Assembly (NCBI GenBank): GCA_963971535.1
Contig: OZ020589.1
Coordinates: 95,290,324 to 95,354,323, forward strand
DNA length: 64,000 nucleotides
Reading direction: 5' to 3'
Origin: Notolepis coatsorum
Taxonomy: Eukaryota; Chordata; Actinopteri; Aulopiformes; Paralepididae
Numbering within the stretch: position 1 is the first letter of the stretch; each line of letters begins with the position of its first letter. A program made the position numbers and the translations under genes. The notes beneath the pieces are model-generated. The model saw only the letters and a program-made list of their open reading frames with translations, searched no databases and was not told the origin of the DNA. This document shows positions 27,995 through 40,739 of the stretch, piece by piece.

Positions 27995-29070
27995 TCAAGT
28001 TTATTAGTACAGTATGTCCCAAACTGGGCAATTCATGTTACAGCAGATAAATAGGAGCTCCAAAAAAAACACAGCAAACATACATAACAACAAGAACACA
28101 GACAGACAAAGTACATAGTCGCAGGATCAGATCATGACAACAGTCAAACAAGCAAGCACAACCAAACACCCACCTCAAAGCCGCCCTCTCCTGCCTCCTC
28201 CATTGATGGCACGAATGGAGGTAGGTATGAATGAGAATTTATATCTATTGTTTTTAGCTGCAGGGGTCTCCAAACGTTAGCCGGAAGGCAATAATTGATA
28301 CTCAGGATTTAGGGGGTGAGAGCTGTCCGCTCTAATTGATGACGCCTTCCTGAGCACCTGCTCGTCATATACAGTATGACCCAGACAGCTGAATTGTACC
28401 GCTACAATCTTGCTAGCCCCCCTCACAATCCTGTTAAGGGCATTATTTTGTTTAATGCCAAGGTTTCCATACCAACAAATGGCAGCAAAGGAAACAACAC
28501 TCTATGAAGGCCCTATAGAACAAAATCATAAAGGACTTATCCACCTGAAATTTGGCTAGAGGCGCTGCTGACCTTTCTTACAGACCATTTCAGTGTTAAA
28601 ATCTAATTTCAGATGATTGTCAATAATGGAACCGAGATATTTATAAGTGGTCACCAAATCCACTGTCTGACCATTAATGACACTACTCTGAGGAGCTAGT
28701 GAAGATCGTCTAAAATCAATGCACATGTCTTTAGTCTTTGTGACATTTAGTTGTAGAAATGCCTCTTCGCACCAGGAAACAAGTAATCTACAACTGGGCC
28801 ATGGTTGGCCTCATTGTCACTCAGGAGACTAACAATTACAGAATCATCTGCAAATTTGACGATGTGACTATTTGCATGTTGACCTCTACAGTCATTAGTA
28901 TATACAAGAGTGGGGAAAGAACACAACCTTGGGGTGAGCCAGTGGATGATGTTAGTACACCAGACAAGGTGGGGTGTAGTAAGCATGATACCAGGGTGAA
29001 TAATAATAAATTGTATTTGTAGTGCACTTTTCGTTGACTAGGATCCCAAAGTGCTACAGGGTTAAAAAAA
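27995..29070 (-). mobile_element. Degraded CR1/L2-type LINE fragment
   Basis: - strand translation in broken frames gives [36 protein letters not shown] and PSLTKTKDMC-like debris, the RT active-site region. Multiple stops and shifts. The end at 28999-29065 resembles an L2 3' end (AATAATAATAAATTGTATTT). Confidence 0.7.
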
Positions 29071-29115
29071 ATTATAATATTAAAAATAAAATAAAACAAT
29101 AAAAATAAAACATAG

Positions 29116-30057
29116 TAAAACTCATTGGCCGCCGGGGATTAGACGGGCCACGTTCTAGCACTGCCACGCTTTAAAAGATAGGAGTGTGTCACCTTGTTTG
29201 TAGAGCTATAACTATATTCTATAATATAGCTATGGATACAATACTATGGCCCATTTGACATTACCTATCTATCGTTCAATATGTGAAAAAGAATGAATTT
29301 TTCCATCCATACGTTCCCGTGTTATACCGTGGTGAATATAAGTATAGTTATAGCGTGGTCTGGGGTAATTCCCGAAAGGCTGAGTAATAGCCTTATACGT
29401 CAATTCTACTATAAACGTTGCTGTTTCTTGCCTGTACACGCTATTATTCCCAAATCAAATCTATATCATAGGTATTATGTTTCATCATGAATACATGAAA
29501 GGGGGGGGGGGGGGGTCGTTTTTTTATGCTTTGATCTTCACCAACGGCCTACGTTGTGGAGTAACGTTACACACATACGTTGCGATCGGGGTGAAGACAT
29601 GGTTGGATCAACGCAGGATTGATATCATATAGCCCTTACCTTCACTAGGATGTACCCCAAAAAGAATATTCCAATTATCTGATCGCGAGTCCCTGTATTG
29701 GTGTCGATCGTGTCGCCAACATAATCCACCACACATCATGCATCGGGAGCATTTGACGCTTCTCAATCCGATCGATATAACCGCTCCATTCGCCCGACAA
29801 AGAAAAGTGAGCCCGGTGACATTTGACGTTGCACAGGCCAATATACAAGGTTTCAAAGGGTGCTCGATACCGCCGTCTAGCTGGATGCGGCGGGTATTGC
29901 ACTTTGGCGATCTCAGACTCATTCCCTATGGTAACACTGAGGTCCCCGGATGAATAATGAATACAAATATGGAAAAAAAGGAAAAACGATCAAATAACAT
30001 TTATATACACGTGGTTGGCGTTCAAAGGATGGCGCCCAATAACGTATATAAATGTTA
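29116..30057. mobile_element. TTAA-family piggyBac-like MITE
   Basis: The left end reads TAAAACTCATTGGCCGCC (TTAA decayed), the right end ATAAATGTTAA. The interior closely follows the element at 2019-5764 (TGTTTGTAGAGCTA, TATAGCTATGGATACAATA, a central run of 13 G at about 29502). Confidence 0.7.
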
Positions 30058-30099
30058 AAGGGTAAAAAATCACGCTGAGCTGTGGAGTCACCATGCATT

Positions 30100-30606
30100 C
30101 CGGGAACATAAACTACTACTGTATAAACTACTACTGTATATATTCACCATATATTCTGGGAACATAAACAGATACTATATGAACTACTACTGTATATATT
30201 CACCATGTATTCTGGGAACATAAACTACTAATGTATACAACTTCATGTATTCTGGGAACATTACTATTTAAATGATTACTGTATACAACTTCACCATATA
30301 GTCTGGGTACATAAACAACTACTGTATACAACTTCACCATATAGTCTGGGTACATAAACTACTACTGTATATAGTCACCATATATTCTGGGAACATAAAC
30401 TACTGTATATAGTCACCATATATTCTAGGAACATAAACTACTACTATATAAACTACTGTATATATTCACCATATATTCTGGGAATATAAACTACTACTGT
30501 ATATATTCACCATATATTCTAGGAACATAAACTACTATATAAACTACTACTGTATATATTCACCATATATTCTGGGAATATAAACTACTACTGTATAAAC
30601 TACTGG
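30100..30606. repeat. About 40-bp AT-rich minisatellite
   Basis: About a dozen imperfect units of GGAACATAAACTACTACTGT followed by ATATATTCACCATATATTCT; units vary from about 30 to 50 bp. Two degenerate units reappear after 30720. Confidence 0.85.
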
Positions 30607-30648
30607 TGAGTCGGTCACAGTCAACCAGGCAGCACCTGCTAACAAGTT

Positions 30649-30721
30649 GGACCCTTTAGCTCAGCTGGTTAGTGTGGCCGCCTGTGGATCCTATGGTCCC
30701 AGGTTCAAATCTGGTTGCACT
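30649..30721 (+). repeat. tRNA-like sequence (SINE head or tRNA pseudogene)
   Basis: TAGCTCAGCTGGTTAGTGTG matches an A box and GGTTCAAATCTGG a B box at normal spacing. The 5' and 3' acceptor strands do not pair, so it is not a working tRNA gene. It interrupts the minisatellite. Confidence 0.6.
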
Positions 30722-30775
30722 ACTACTGTATACGACTTCACTGGGAACTAGGGGGAACTGGAATCTGGGAACATC

Positions 30776-31025
30776 AGATAAGATATTCCTTTATTGATCC
30801 CCTTGGGGAAGGTTAGGCAGCATGGGGGAGAGGGGGAGGGTACAGGTATGGGCAGGGTAATAGTAGAAGACGTAAATATAGGCAATACAAATTATTGTAC
30901 AGTATAAAAGTACAAATAAGCAGTGCAAACAATATAATTAACTCTGAATATAAGCACATGAGCAAGTAGGCAGTATAATCAAAGGTGCAGATGAGGGTAT
31001 GTATGCCCTATCAGTTATATTATAC
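30776..31025 (-). repeat. LINE 3' tail fragment (TTTATTGATCCCC type)
   Basis: TCCTTTATTGATCCCCTTGG marks the complement of a common fish LINE 3' end. No ORF. Confidence 0.5.
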
Positions 31026-31029
31026 TGTA

Positions 31030-31799
31030 CATTACAATGATGAAGACTTTATTTCAGTCTCAAGGTCCATATTACACATAATACAAAACAACAACAAGAA
31101 TACAATAACAAAAGAAACAAGGCCAACAACATAGATTAAAATACATTAAAATACATAAAGGCATCGGTTCCAATGTTTCCACAAATCAGAGGAGTACCTT
31201 GTATCACTTTGTTTGACATCACTATTATCTTGTTTTTTGACTCTAATAAACAACACACAAATTTAAACATCAGGTTCCTCAGCAGAGCATGGAAGGTGGG
31301 TACATTAGTCACAAACAAATGGCTTGCACTAGTCTGTCTTGGGAGCTTAAGGAGTATCCTAAATGCATCATTATATGCTACCTGCAGTTTTTTTTCTTTT
31401 TGTTTTTTATGTGCTATACTTACACCATAGATGTGCAGTATAAAATGGAGTACAATAGGCTCTGAACAGGCTTATTTTTACATTGTCTGTACACATATAA
31501 CATTTTCGTGCCAGCATATTGGCCTGTGCATACAGTTTGCAGCACTGGCGCTGCACATCAACATCATCACACATGTCATCAGTGATATTGTGACCCAAAT
31601 ATCGCATACTCTTCACCACATCTAGAGCGCAGTCAGACAGCAAGAAGGAGGGAAACTTTTGCTTCTGGTCCTCCTTAGTTTTCACTATCATAACAACACT
31701 CTTTTTAGGGTTGAATTTGATATCATGTTGTATACCATACACAGCAGATTTTAAGCAGTTGCTGTAAATCAGCACTATAGCGGGACAGTATGACTAATG
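31030..31799 (-). mobile_element. LINE reverse transcriptase fragment, 3' part
   Basis: The - strand frame at 31407-31775 encodes GIQHDIKFNPKKSVVMIVK, SMRYLGHNITDDMCDDVDVQ and ISLFRAYCTPFYTAHLW, the post-catalytic region of a non-LTR RT of a different family from the CR1/L2 copies. It continues at 33083-33887 beyond a MITE insertion. Confidence 0.8.
31407..31775 (-). pseudogene. Non-LTR RT C-terminal fragment
   Basis: 122-residue open frame described under the surrounding LINE. It is cut from its catalytic part by the MITE and other sequence and cannot be functional. Confidence 0.8.
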
Positions 31800-33074
31800 C
31801 AGTGGCGGCTGGTACTATCTTCTGTTGGTGGGTCGCAGACTCGCAGGGGGTTCACGTTAGGTCGAGTTGAAAATGTAACGTAACGTTAATAAATGCTCTG
31901 GAGCAATCTCTCTCTCTGTCTCTCGGATCAATCCAATAAATAATTAACACATGTATATGTTGTCATTTTAAACAACTCACCATTCATTCATTCATTCATT
32001 CATTCATTCATTCATTCATACATTATGCATCAGCAGCAGCGAAATTAATGTTATAGTTCACAACACAGCAGTGCGTTTTGAAGTGCTATTATCATCTCAG
32101 CAAGGCAGCACCGTCAATACTTTCCGTAGCCGCATTTCTCGGAGACACAGGATTGTGAGAGAGAGAGAGAGCGAGAGGGAGAGAGAGAGAGAGAGACCGA
32201 ATTAACTCACTGTTTACGTGGTCGAGCAGGAGGGCTTGATAAAGTGTATAATGTCCACTGTTGTCCCCAGACTGTTGATGTATATCCAGTTATCCACTCT
32301 GTCCAGACTGCATCCAGATTAGCTTGTTAGCACAACACAACAGTACTGTGATGAATTCAATGAACGAGCTGTGTCTTTGCCCATTTCCGCATCGAACAGC
32401 CTGCAAACTACCTGGCGTTCTATCACCATGCTCTAAGACAAACTCCGAGAGTGCCTAAGCTTAACCGTCGAAAGAACTTGCCGTCACGCTCTAAGACAAA
32501 CTCTAACGCTACCTCCTTAACCTACTTCGAAAGCTTAACCAGTGTAGAAACTGGCGTCGGCCAATCAGAAATGCGGCTACGGAAAAAGAGAGCGTCTCCG
32601 CGAAATGCGGCTACGGAAATTCTAGACGGAAATTCTAAATGCTTGCCTAGACCGCTTCAAATCGCGCCCGGCTTCCATCATAAACATCATATTTCAACGC
32701 ACAGCGCGTTACGCACTGATTGGCTGCGACGGATACAGCGATGAAACAGTGACGCGCACTCAGAGCGCGATTGCGTCTAGCCCGGGCCGAGAAATACGGC
32801 TAGGAGAAATGCGGCAGGAGAAATGCGGCAGGAGTGAGTCACTTCCTGTTCAGGAAAACGATTATTTTTTTATTTGATATATTAACGTTATATTGTGCAT
32901 TGGAAACACAAACATACTTAAAATGAGTAAATATTATTAATTTTAAACATGTTTATATTATTTATAGGGCTATAAAACAAAAAACAAAACAAAAAATCTT
33001 GTTCTTCTCTCATTTTAACCAGGGTTCACCAGGGGGGTCGGCGCCCGAGCACCCCTAGTGGCGAGCCGCCACTG
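31800..33074. mobile_element. hAT MITE with exact 8-bp TSD
   Basis: Ends CAGTGGCGGCTGGT and GCGAGCCGCCACTG; GACTAATG duplicated exactly (31792-31799, 33075-33082). Contains a (CATT)n microsatellite (31980-32030), a (GA)n tract (32157-32195) and repeated ATGCGGCTACGGAAA motifs. No transposase. Confidence 0.92.
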
Positions 33075-33204
33075 GACTAATGTAACGGAGGTACCGCATG
33101 TCTATCCACAGTCACGAGGGACTTGTATAGTGAAGTGACTGTGGACGTTAAGCGGTACTGCAAGTAAAACTCACTCCCCAGAGGCATCCAGACCCAGAAT
33201 TCAC

Positions 33205-33290
33205 CTCTTGGTACAGTGGTCTGTGATGCCGCCCGCGGCGCGGGAGACCGGGGTTCAACTCCTACTCAGGGCGATCCCTTAACAATCCCT
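33205..33290 (+). repeat. tRNA-like SINE fragment
   Basis: GGTACAGTGGTCTGTGATGC followed by GACCGGGGTTCAACTCC gives A-box-like and B-box sequences. Partial, no tail identified. Confidence 0.45.
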
Positions 33291-33310
33291 AAACACAATG
33301 CAGAGCGAGA

Positions 33311-33835
33311 TCACACCGGTCACACTAAGTCATCAGCATAGATCAGATGGTTGATAAGGCTCTCCCCCGCCATGCATCCAGTCTTACATTCCCTTAGTTT
33401 AGTGGAGAGGTCATCCATATATACATTGAACAGGAAGGGAGACAAAATCCCGCCCTGTCTTACGCCATTACCCACATTAAAATGAGCTGACATAGTTACC
33501 CCATTTAACTTGTATAAGCTGATGGGCATACCAAAATGCTAAAATCCTAACTATGACCTTAGGAACCCCTCTTTGGGACAGTTTATGGAACAGTATGTTA
33601 TGGTTTATTCTATCGAATGCCTTAGAGGCATCCATAAAGCATAAGAACATTGTAGAGTTCTGTCTTCTATACTTGGCTACTATTTCTTTTAAAGCATATA
33701 TGCACATGTCTGTTCCATATTTTTGTTTAAAGCCAAATTGATTATCACTGGTGAGAATGTACATTTCTATTCTATACAATAAGATTATCTCGAGCACCTT
33801 AGATAGTATGCGGGATAATGCAATTGGCCGATAGT
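33311..33835 (-). pseudogene. Non-LTR RT catalytic fragment
   Basis: Two - strand frames: NYRPIALSRILSKVLEIILL and LCFMDASKAFDRINHNILF in one; VGNGVRQGGILSPFLFNVYM and LINHLIYADDLV in the other, joined by a frameshift near 33500. These are RT motifs of the same LINE as 31030-31799. The SINE at 33836 cuts off the upstream part. Confidence 0.82.
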
Positions 33836-34110
33836 TTTTTTTACCTTCTCTTTCTCCTATTTTTCTCTGATTTTCTCCCCGTCCCAATTAGTCGTTGTGC
33901 CAATTCCCCCCCTCCCCTACCTGGTTGTTGTATGCATGTTCTCCCACGAGTCGGTACAAGGGTGTCCTGATGTCGAACGCACGCTTCCTCCGAGACGTGC
34001 GCCGTCAAGCCAGTGACGCTCTTTTTCACTTGGCAGCGAGGACTCTCATTTAAGTGTGGGAGGGCACGCTATCTCCACCAAGTCCTGCCCCGCTTAGCAG
34101 TATACCTGAT
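33836..34110 (-). mobile_element. SINE (same family as 12201-14577), reverse copy
   Basis: Starts with a T-run (poly-A tail complement), then TTTCTCCCCGTCCCAATTAG and later AGCGAGGACTCTCATTT, shared with 59015-59402 and 49345-49480. The tRNA-like head is not preserved. Confidence 0.7.
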
Positions 34111-34852
34111 TGTGTTTTAACCGAGCACGCAAGCCTGATTTTTAAGGGCCCTTTTCGGGCGGCGGGGCCCCATTTTTATGCTTTTTGGGGGGTTTTGGTG
34201 ATCAAATATTGAATATTTAACTAGTATAATAATCAGTGCAGGAGCTCAGTTATCCTTGAAAGACACTTTTATCACTGACCTAAAAGGCCCATACATCTCC
34301 ATAAATGTTCAGGGGGGAGGGAATAAGTGCTTACCCTACAGACCCAAAGAAGTGCTGTATATTCTGTATTTAATATAAATGCATTTTTTATTCCAATCCC
34401 GATTTGTATTTGAGATTCCCAAATCCCATCGGACTTGACTTCTTCGTGTCCCTTAATGAGTGTAATACCAGCATTCAACTGTATGTGCCACAGTGGTTTC
34501 TATCATCATCATCACCCACGCTATGCATAAAATATATAGGTCCGCGGAGAGGCACGCTGAGGAGGCCATGCAAACTGCAATGGAATATGGGGCATCTCTC
34601 TCTCTCTTTACCTAATATTTTGATTCTATCCTGACATTTTTCAGTTGGAAGGGCAGTCTATATGCGTAACGGTAAAAAAGAAAAAATATATATTTATTTA
34701 AATAGCACTTTTTTATGAGGTTCAAAAGGGCAGGTGCTCAAGCACTCCTTGGGCTCTATGTGTGCACGTGCCTGGTCATAGTCTTTATGATGAATTGAAA
34801 ATGGGGGACCCTGATGTAAACAAGACGAAAGTCTTTCTCTGGTCTGCTCCCC
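34111..34852. other. No gene seen
   Basis: Short open frames only. Contains a poly-C/G patch near 34165 and a TCTC run near 34595. Confidence 0.4.
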
Positions 34853-35788
34853 TTAACACATTGGTCGCCAAAAATGACTTATGCCGTTTTTGCCCACCAT
34901 GCGTTGAACGCCAACAACGGCGTAAATCGTTTTTGGGATCAATATTTCATTTTTTCACCATGGCATTCATAATTCATCCAGCCTCCCTCCGGACTGCAGC
35001 GGCACCCTGTATGAGATTGCAACGCCTCAATACCGCCGCCTGGTGGATGGTCGGGCGAGTTACACTCTCGCCAAAACCTGAAGTGCTGATCGGTGCGTCG
35101 AGGAAATCCCTCTGGCAGTCATATCTTGTTACATGGATCCAGACAAACACTATAGTGCATTTGGATCGCTTTTGAAACGCAATAATCGATATGCGCCATA
35201 CAAACCGGAAATGGATCTAGGAGATCGGCGTCAAATAATTGGGATCTTTTTCCTCCAGTCTCATCGGCGAACGGTAAGAGGACACTAACGTTATTTTCAG
35301 CCCGATTGTTTATTCATTTCACTGCAAACCATCTGCTCAACATATCAACCCATACTAAATAAAGCCGTTACTGACGATCAAGGAATTATAAACGACCCCC
35401 CCTTTTCTTCACGCATGATGAAGCATAATGTATACCGATCATATACATTTGAATTTTTTAATATAGCGTGTATAGGAAAGAAACGTCAATCGATAATCTA
35501 TCATATGCGTCAGGGCCTATAACTCGTTTTTGGAATTACAGCAGAAAACCTTAAAAACATACTTGTATTCTAGACGGTATTAACACAACAATGTATGAAT
35601 GAAAAAATATAACGTTCCCACATCCTGAACGATAGATAATCGATGTTGAATGGGCCATAGTAATGTCAATATAGCAATACAATTAAAAAAGTTATAGCCC
35701 TGCAAAGAAGGTAAACATCTCCATAGGCTTTCAACGTTGGCAGACTGGGTACAATGATGGGCACAACCCCCGGCGCCCAATGTGTTAA
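34853..35788. mobile_element. TTAA-family piggyBac-like MITE, left partner of an inverted pair
   Basis: Left end TTAACACATTGGTCGCC, right end GGCGCCCAATGTGTTAA, 936 bp. The interior is reverse relative to the next element. A CCCCCC run near 35395 corresponds to the G-run of the family. Confidence 0.8.
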
Positions 35789-36065
35789 CAATTGTGTGTA
35801 TTGAGCTGTACTGTATTGTACCCATTCTGCAATCTGTTAATACAATTTTCAATCAATCAATCTTGTCTAATAAAATAAATAAATAATCAATCAATCAATC
35901 TTGTCTAATAAAATAAATAAACAATCAGCAATGTCTCGCTTGATGAATGGCCAGCAGTAGCCTAACAGTACTGCTGCTCCTTAAAAAAATCTATTGATTG
36001 AAATTTGTATTAACGGATTGCAGAATGGGTACAATACAGTACGGCTCAATACAAACAATTGTTAA
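35785..36065. repeat. Inverted repeat between two TTAA elements
   Basis: TTAACAATTG at the left is mirrored by CAATTGTTAA at the right. About 60-75 bases on each side are complementary (for example TACCCATTCTGCAATC against GATTGCAGAATGGGTA). The spacer has two tandem TCAATCAATCTTGTCTAATA units. Confidence 0.82.
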
Positions 36066-36866
36066 CACATTCTGTGCCACGCACTTTGCCCATCTTATAC
36101 CACTCTCTGCCAGTGCTGTAAGCCTATGGAGTCGCTCACCTTCTTTGCAGGGCTATAACTTTTTAAATATTATAGCTATATCGACATTACTATGGCCTAT
36201 TCAACATCGGGTATCTATCGTTTCGGATGTGGGAACGTTATATTTTTCCATTCATACATTGTCGTGTTAGTACCGTTGTGAATATAAGTATGTTTTTGGA
36301 GTGTATAGCAGTAATTCCTAGAACGCGAGTTATAGGCCCAACGCATATTACACATAATCGATTGGCGTTTCGTTCCTATACACGCTATATAAAGAAATTC
36401 CAATGCGTATGCTCGGTATACATTATGCTCCATCATGCGTGAAGGAAAGGGGGGGGGAGTCGTTTATGATTCCTTGATTGTCAGTAACGGCTTTCCTTGG
36501 TAAGACATCATACGTTGAGCAGATGGATTGCAATGAAATAAATGGACAATCGAGCTGGAATTAACGTTAGATTCCTCTTACCTGTGGCCGATGCGTCTGG
36601 AGGAAAAAAATTCCAATTATTTGATGTCGATCTGCTATATCCATTTTCTGTTTGTATGACGCAATAAACGCCAAAAGCATATTGATTCTTGCGTCTCGAA
36701 AGCGATCAAATGCACTCGAGTGTTTGTCTTGATCAACATAACAAGATATCTCTGCCGGAGGATTTTCCCCGATGCACAGAGCGCCACATCCGGTTTAGAG
36801 TGGAGTGCAACTCGCCCGAAATCCACCAGGCGGCGGTATTGAGGCGTTGAAATATCAGACAGGGTC
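36062..36866. mobile_element. TTAA-family MITE, right partner (truncated)
   Basis: Left end TTAACACATTCTGTGCC. The body is the reverse complement of 34853-35788, up to GGTATTGAGGCGTTGAAATA near 36834. The far end and its TTAA are missing. Confidence 0.72.
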
Positions 36867-37204
36867 CAGCTGGCTCCCGGAGCATTTACAGGGGCCAGTT
36901 TTTAATTGCAGCCTCCCGTAGGTGCTCTTTGAGAGCCGAGGTCTGCTATTATGGATCATGTGCTATAGACTGTATATACAGCGCAGGCAGACGTTAAATA
37001 AATTATTGGTCCAAGTGGGAAGACAATATGTTGGTTATTGTTATACTACCCCCCCCCCCATATCACACAAGGCCATCTCGTCTGATCAAATGTCCCCGAA
37101 AGCACAGTATAGTCAGTGCAGTGCAGTATAGCACAATTGCCATGCCATCTCTCAAAACATACCAGTAATCATAACCAGCCAATGGCATGGTGAAAAATAT
37201 ACGC
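36867..37204. other. No gene seen
   Basis: Intergenic sequence with a poly-C run near 37050. A 5' untranslated part of the following LINE may begin in this stretch. Confidence 0.4.
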
Positions 37205-37209
37205 CATCA

Positions 37210-37953
37210 ATGCGTTTACCTGCTATTAACCTCAGGGCCATCACGGTCAAGCCAAAGCAGACCTCCTCTAAAGAAGTCCAACAAATAAAATTAGCTTTCC
37301 TAAATGTCAGATCACTGAATAATAAAACATTCTTAGTAAATTATCTGGTTAAAGAAAATAACTTAGATTGCATCTGCCTAGTAGAGACATGGCTAAATAA
37401 TGACACAGCTACATCAATAATGATAGAAGCTTGTCCACCAGACTATAACTTTTTTCAAATACCCAGAAAAAATAAAAGGGGCGGAGGAGTTGCAGCAATC
37501 TTCTCCTCAAAACTCTTGTTTAGAATCACAGAACTAGGCGAGTTCATGTCAATGGAATATCTTGCCATTGAACTAAAAACAGAATCAACTATTATTGTCA
37601 CAATATCCCGCCCGCCTAGACACTCACCAATATTTATACAGGAGCTCTCTGAACTGATCTCACTATGTGTTACCGGATATGATAAGGTGATCCTAAATGG
37701 AGACTTGAACATCCATTTTAATAAGAAAACAGACTCCAAAACTATAGAACTAAAAAATCTACTGGATAGCTTTGACCTAATACAGCATATAACAAATGCA
37801 ACTCACAGGCTTGGGAATACACTAGACTTAGTTATAACAACAACTGGGCTAAGCATAACAAATATCTCAATAACTGAATTACCTCTCTCCGACCATCACT
37901 GTATATTTTTTGATACTCAAATAACCCTTACTAAAACAAAAAAGAAATCATAG
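37210..37953 (+). pseudogene. L2 LINE endonuclease region
   Basis: 247 residues: LAFLNVRSLNNKTFLVNYL, CICLVETWLNNDTA, KNKRGGGVAAIFSS, NGDLNIHF and LPLSDHHCIFFD form the APE endonuclease motif series. The frame ends at 37953 at an A-rich run; the next 90 residues (SSILNSVAPLKTKK) continue in another frame at 38049. Confidence 0.87.
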
Positions 37954-38243
37954 TTAAAAAGAGGCTCCTAAACGACAAAGCTGAATCAAAGTTCATTGAT
38001 CTTATCAGACTACATGAACCACACAATCATGACAGCTCTCTAAATGAAATGGTAGAAAATCTCAATGATGCAATGTCATCTATATTAAATTCTGTCGCCC
38101 CATTAAAAACGAAAAAGAAGAAAACTAGAGCCTCGCCCTGGTTAAACTATAATACGGTCAACGAAGAAAAAAGGAAATGTCGTGCAGCGGAGCGAAAATG
38201 GAGAAAAACAAAAAACACCATATGCTGTGATATATACAAAGAT

Positions 38244-38696
38244 GCTTTAACACACCCACACGCACACACTCACTTAAACAAACAACACACTGCAGCACCC
38301 ACTCTCCACACTTTAGATCACACAAACACACTTTATATTTATTGATAAAGGATTTGCACTACAACTCGTACACCTACTGTAAATTGTACCTAAATTGCAC
38401 CTCATCCTATTTCTGCCTTGCACTATATAGTATTGTATATTAGTACACTACACAGTATTGTATATTATATGGTAACTCAGTTACGTCTACTCTGCATCGA
38501 ACATTGTACATATGTCTATACTGAACACTGTGACCTCATTTTTTTACTTCTAATTTACATGCTATACTATGTTATTTTATTTCATACTTATCTTGTCTTG
38601 CACAGTCTCTGGAGCGTAACAGTAAGAAGCATTTTGTATAAAAGTATTCTGTACTTCTGTATGACAACTATTAAAGAAACTTGAAACTTGAACTTG
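38244..38696 (+). mobile_element. Retroposon tail inserted in the L2 ORF
   Basis: Non-coding insert starting near CACACCCACACGCACACACT and ending ACTATTAAAGAAACTTGAAA with a repeated TTGAA tail. It separates the L2 sequence ending CCDIYKDAL from YNKTIRLARKDYFSK. Confidence 0.65.
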
Positions 38697-39503
38697 AACT
38701 TAACTGCTTATAATAAAACCATCCGCTTAGCAAGGAAAGATTACTTCTCTAAAATCATTACAGAAAATGCTGGAAACTCCAGAATCCTCTTTTCCACTAT
38801 TAATGTACTACTCAACACTGCCCCTACACCTCCTCAGTCATCAACGGTTAAGTGTGAAGAACTTGCACTATTCTTTAACAACAAAATAACCTTGATCAGG
38901 GCCAGCATTACTCATGATGGAAATAAAGCTGATTGCGGCAAACCGTGCAATGTAACCATGAGAAGTTTCACATGCATCACATTAGATGTACTCTGCAAAA
39001 CTGTCTCAGAATGTAACTCCTCCACCTCAGACATTGACCCTATACCTACAGCTTTCTTCAAACGGGTATTTAATAGTGTTTCAAGCCCTGTGCTAGATAT
39101 CATAAACACTTCCCTTAGGACTGGTATTTTCCCGGATGCCTTTAAAACAGCAGTTGTAAAGCCATTACTAAAAAAAACTAACTTGGATAGTAATGAAATG
39201 GCAAATTATCGTCCAATATCCAACCTACCATTCATTAGTAAAGTACTTGAAAAGATAGTTTCAGTTCAAATAAATTCCTTTCTTGAAGAAAACAACATCT
39301 TAGAAGAATTTCAGTCAGGATTCAGAAAATATCATAGCACTGAAACTGCCCTCACCAAAATAATCAGTGACCTCAGACTAAACTCTGACGAGAATAAGAT
39401 CTCCATCCTTATCCTGTTAGATCTCAGTGCAGCATTTGATACAATCGATCACGATATTCTAATCGATCGTCGGTTTCTCAGAACATGTGCTGGGCTGGTT
39501 TAA
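38697..39503 (+). pseudogene. L2 LINE reverse transcriptase, first part
   Basis: Encodes YNKTIRLARKDYFSKII, MANYRPISNLPFISKVLEKI, FQSGFRKYHSTETALTKI and [17 protein letters not shown], the fingers and first catalytic Asp of the RT. A frameshift near 39480-39490 ends it. Confidence 0.87.
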
Positions 39504-40710
39504 AACATACATCAGAGGGAGGAAATTCTATGTTAAACTAGGAGATCACATGTCTGATATATACGACAACAACTATGGAGTTGCACAAGGGAGTTGCTTA
39601 GGTCCTTTACTCTTCTCCCTTTACATGTTACCGCTGGGTGATATCATCAGAGAACATAATGTAGATTTCCATAGCTATGCTGATGATACACAACTGTACA
39701 TATCTGCTGAACCAAATGATACAGCGATTAGCTCCATTACAGACTGCTTACTGGCAATAAATACATGGATGAGTAAGAACTTCCTGAAACTAAACGAGAA
39801 CAAAACTGAAATTCTAATTATCGGCTCCAAAACTAAAAAAGAAACATTAATAAAGAACCTGGGGGGACTAACCCCTTGGATCAAATCTGAGGTCACTAGT
39901 CTTGGGGTTATCATAGATTCAGAACTAAACTTCAATTCTCATATTAGCAAAGTGACGAAAACATCGTTCTTTCATCTCAGAAATATAGCAAAAGTACGAC
40001 CATTTATTAATCAGAACGATGCTGAGAAGCTAATTCATGCATTCATATCTAGCCGGTTAGACTACTGTAATGCACTTTTCACAGGTCTCCCTAAGAAAAC
40101 CACAGAGAGGCTTCAGCTAATCCAAAACTCTGCAGCCCGACTGCTAACTAGAACCAAAAGGAGAGAGCACATTAGTCCAGTCTTAGCTGCTTTACACTGG
40201 CTTCCTGTAACATTTAGAATTTACTTTAAGGTCCTTCTCCTTACATACAAAGCTCTAAATGGACAGGGACCTAGCTACATCGCCAACACTCTAATAAATT
40301 ACACACCAGCAAGAACACTGCGATCATCAGCTGCTGGACTACTAGAGGCTCCCAGAAGCAGTCAAAAGAGGATCGGTAATGCAGCCTTTATCAACTATGC
40401 CCCAAAACTATGGAACAAACTACCCCAAAACATCAGGGAAGCCAACTCGCTAGACATCTTTAAAAGACTTTGCTCAGGCATTTCACTGATAGATATCTGC
40501 TACCACCTAGTGGCAAGAGGAAACATCAGGGATATCCTGACACAACTTGTATTTACCTGCACTATTCTTACCCTGCCTACTCTTATACACTGCCTATCAA
40601 ATTCACGTGTCGGTTATTGCACTTTTTACTTCTTACTGATGACTATTTTTAAACTGAATCATTTTAAACTATTTTTATTATTTGCTAGATCCAAATGTGA
40701 AACACTGTGA
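39487..40710 (+). pseudogene. L2 LINE reverse transcriptase, second part
   Basis: 407-residue frame with [19 protein letters not shown], the catalytic [24 protein letters not shown] and a long C-terminal region ending near [16 protein letters not shown]. It is continuous with the previous frame apart from one shift. Confidence 0.88.
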
Positions 40711-40739
40711 TTATTTGTTCATGCAATAGGTCCCACTAT

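Noticed and set aside
30649..30721. Functional tRNA gene
   Set aside because: A and B boxes are good, but the acceptor strands do not pair and the 3' flank is minisatellite.
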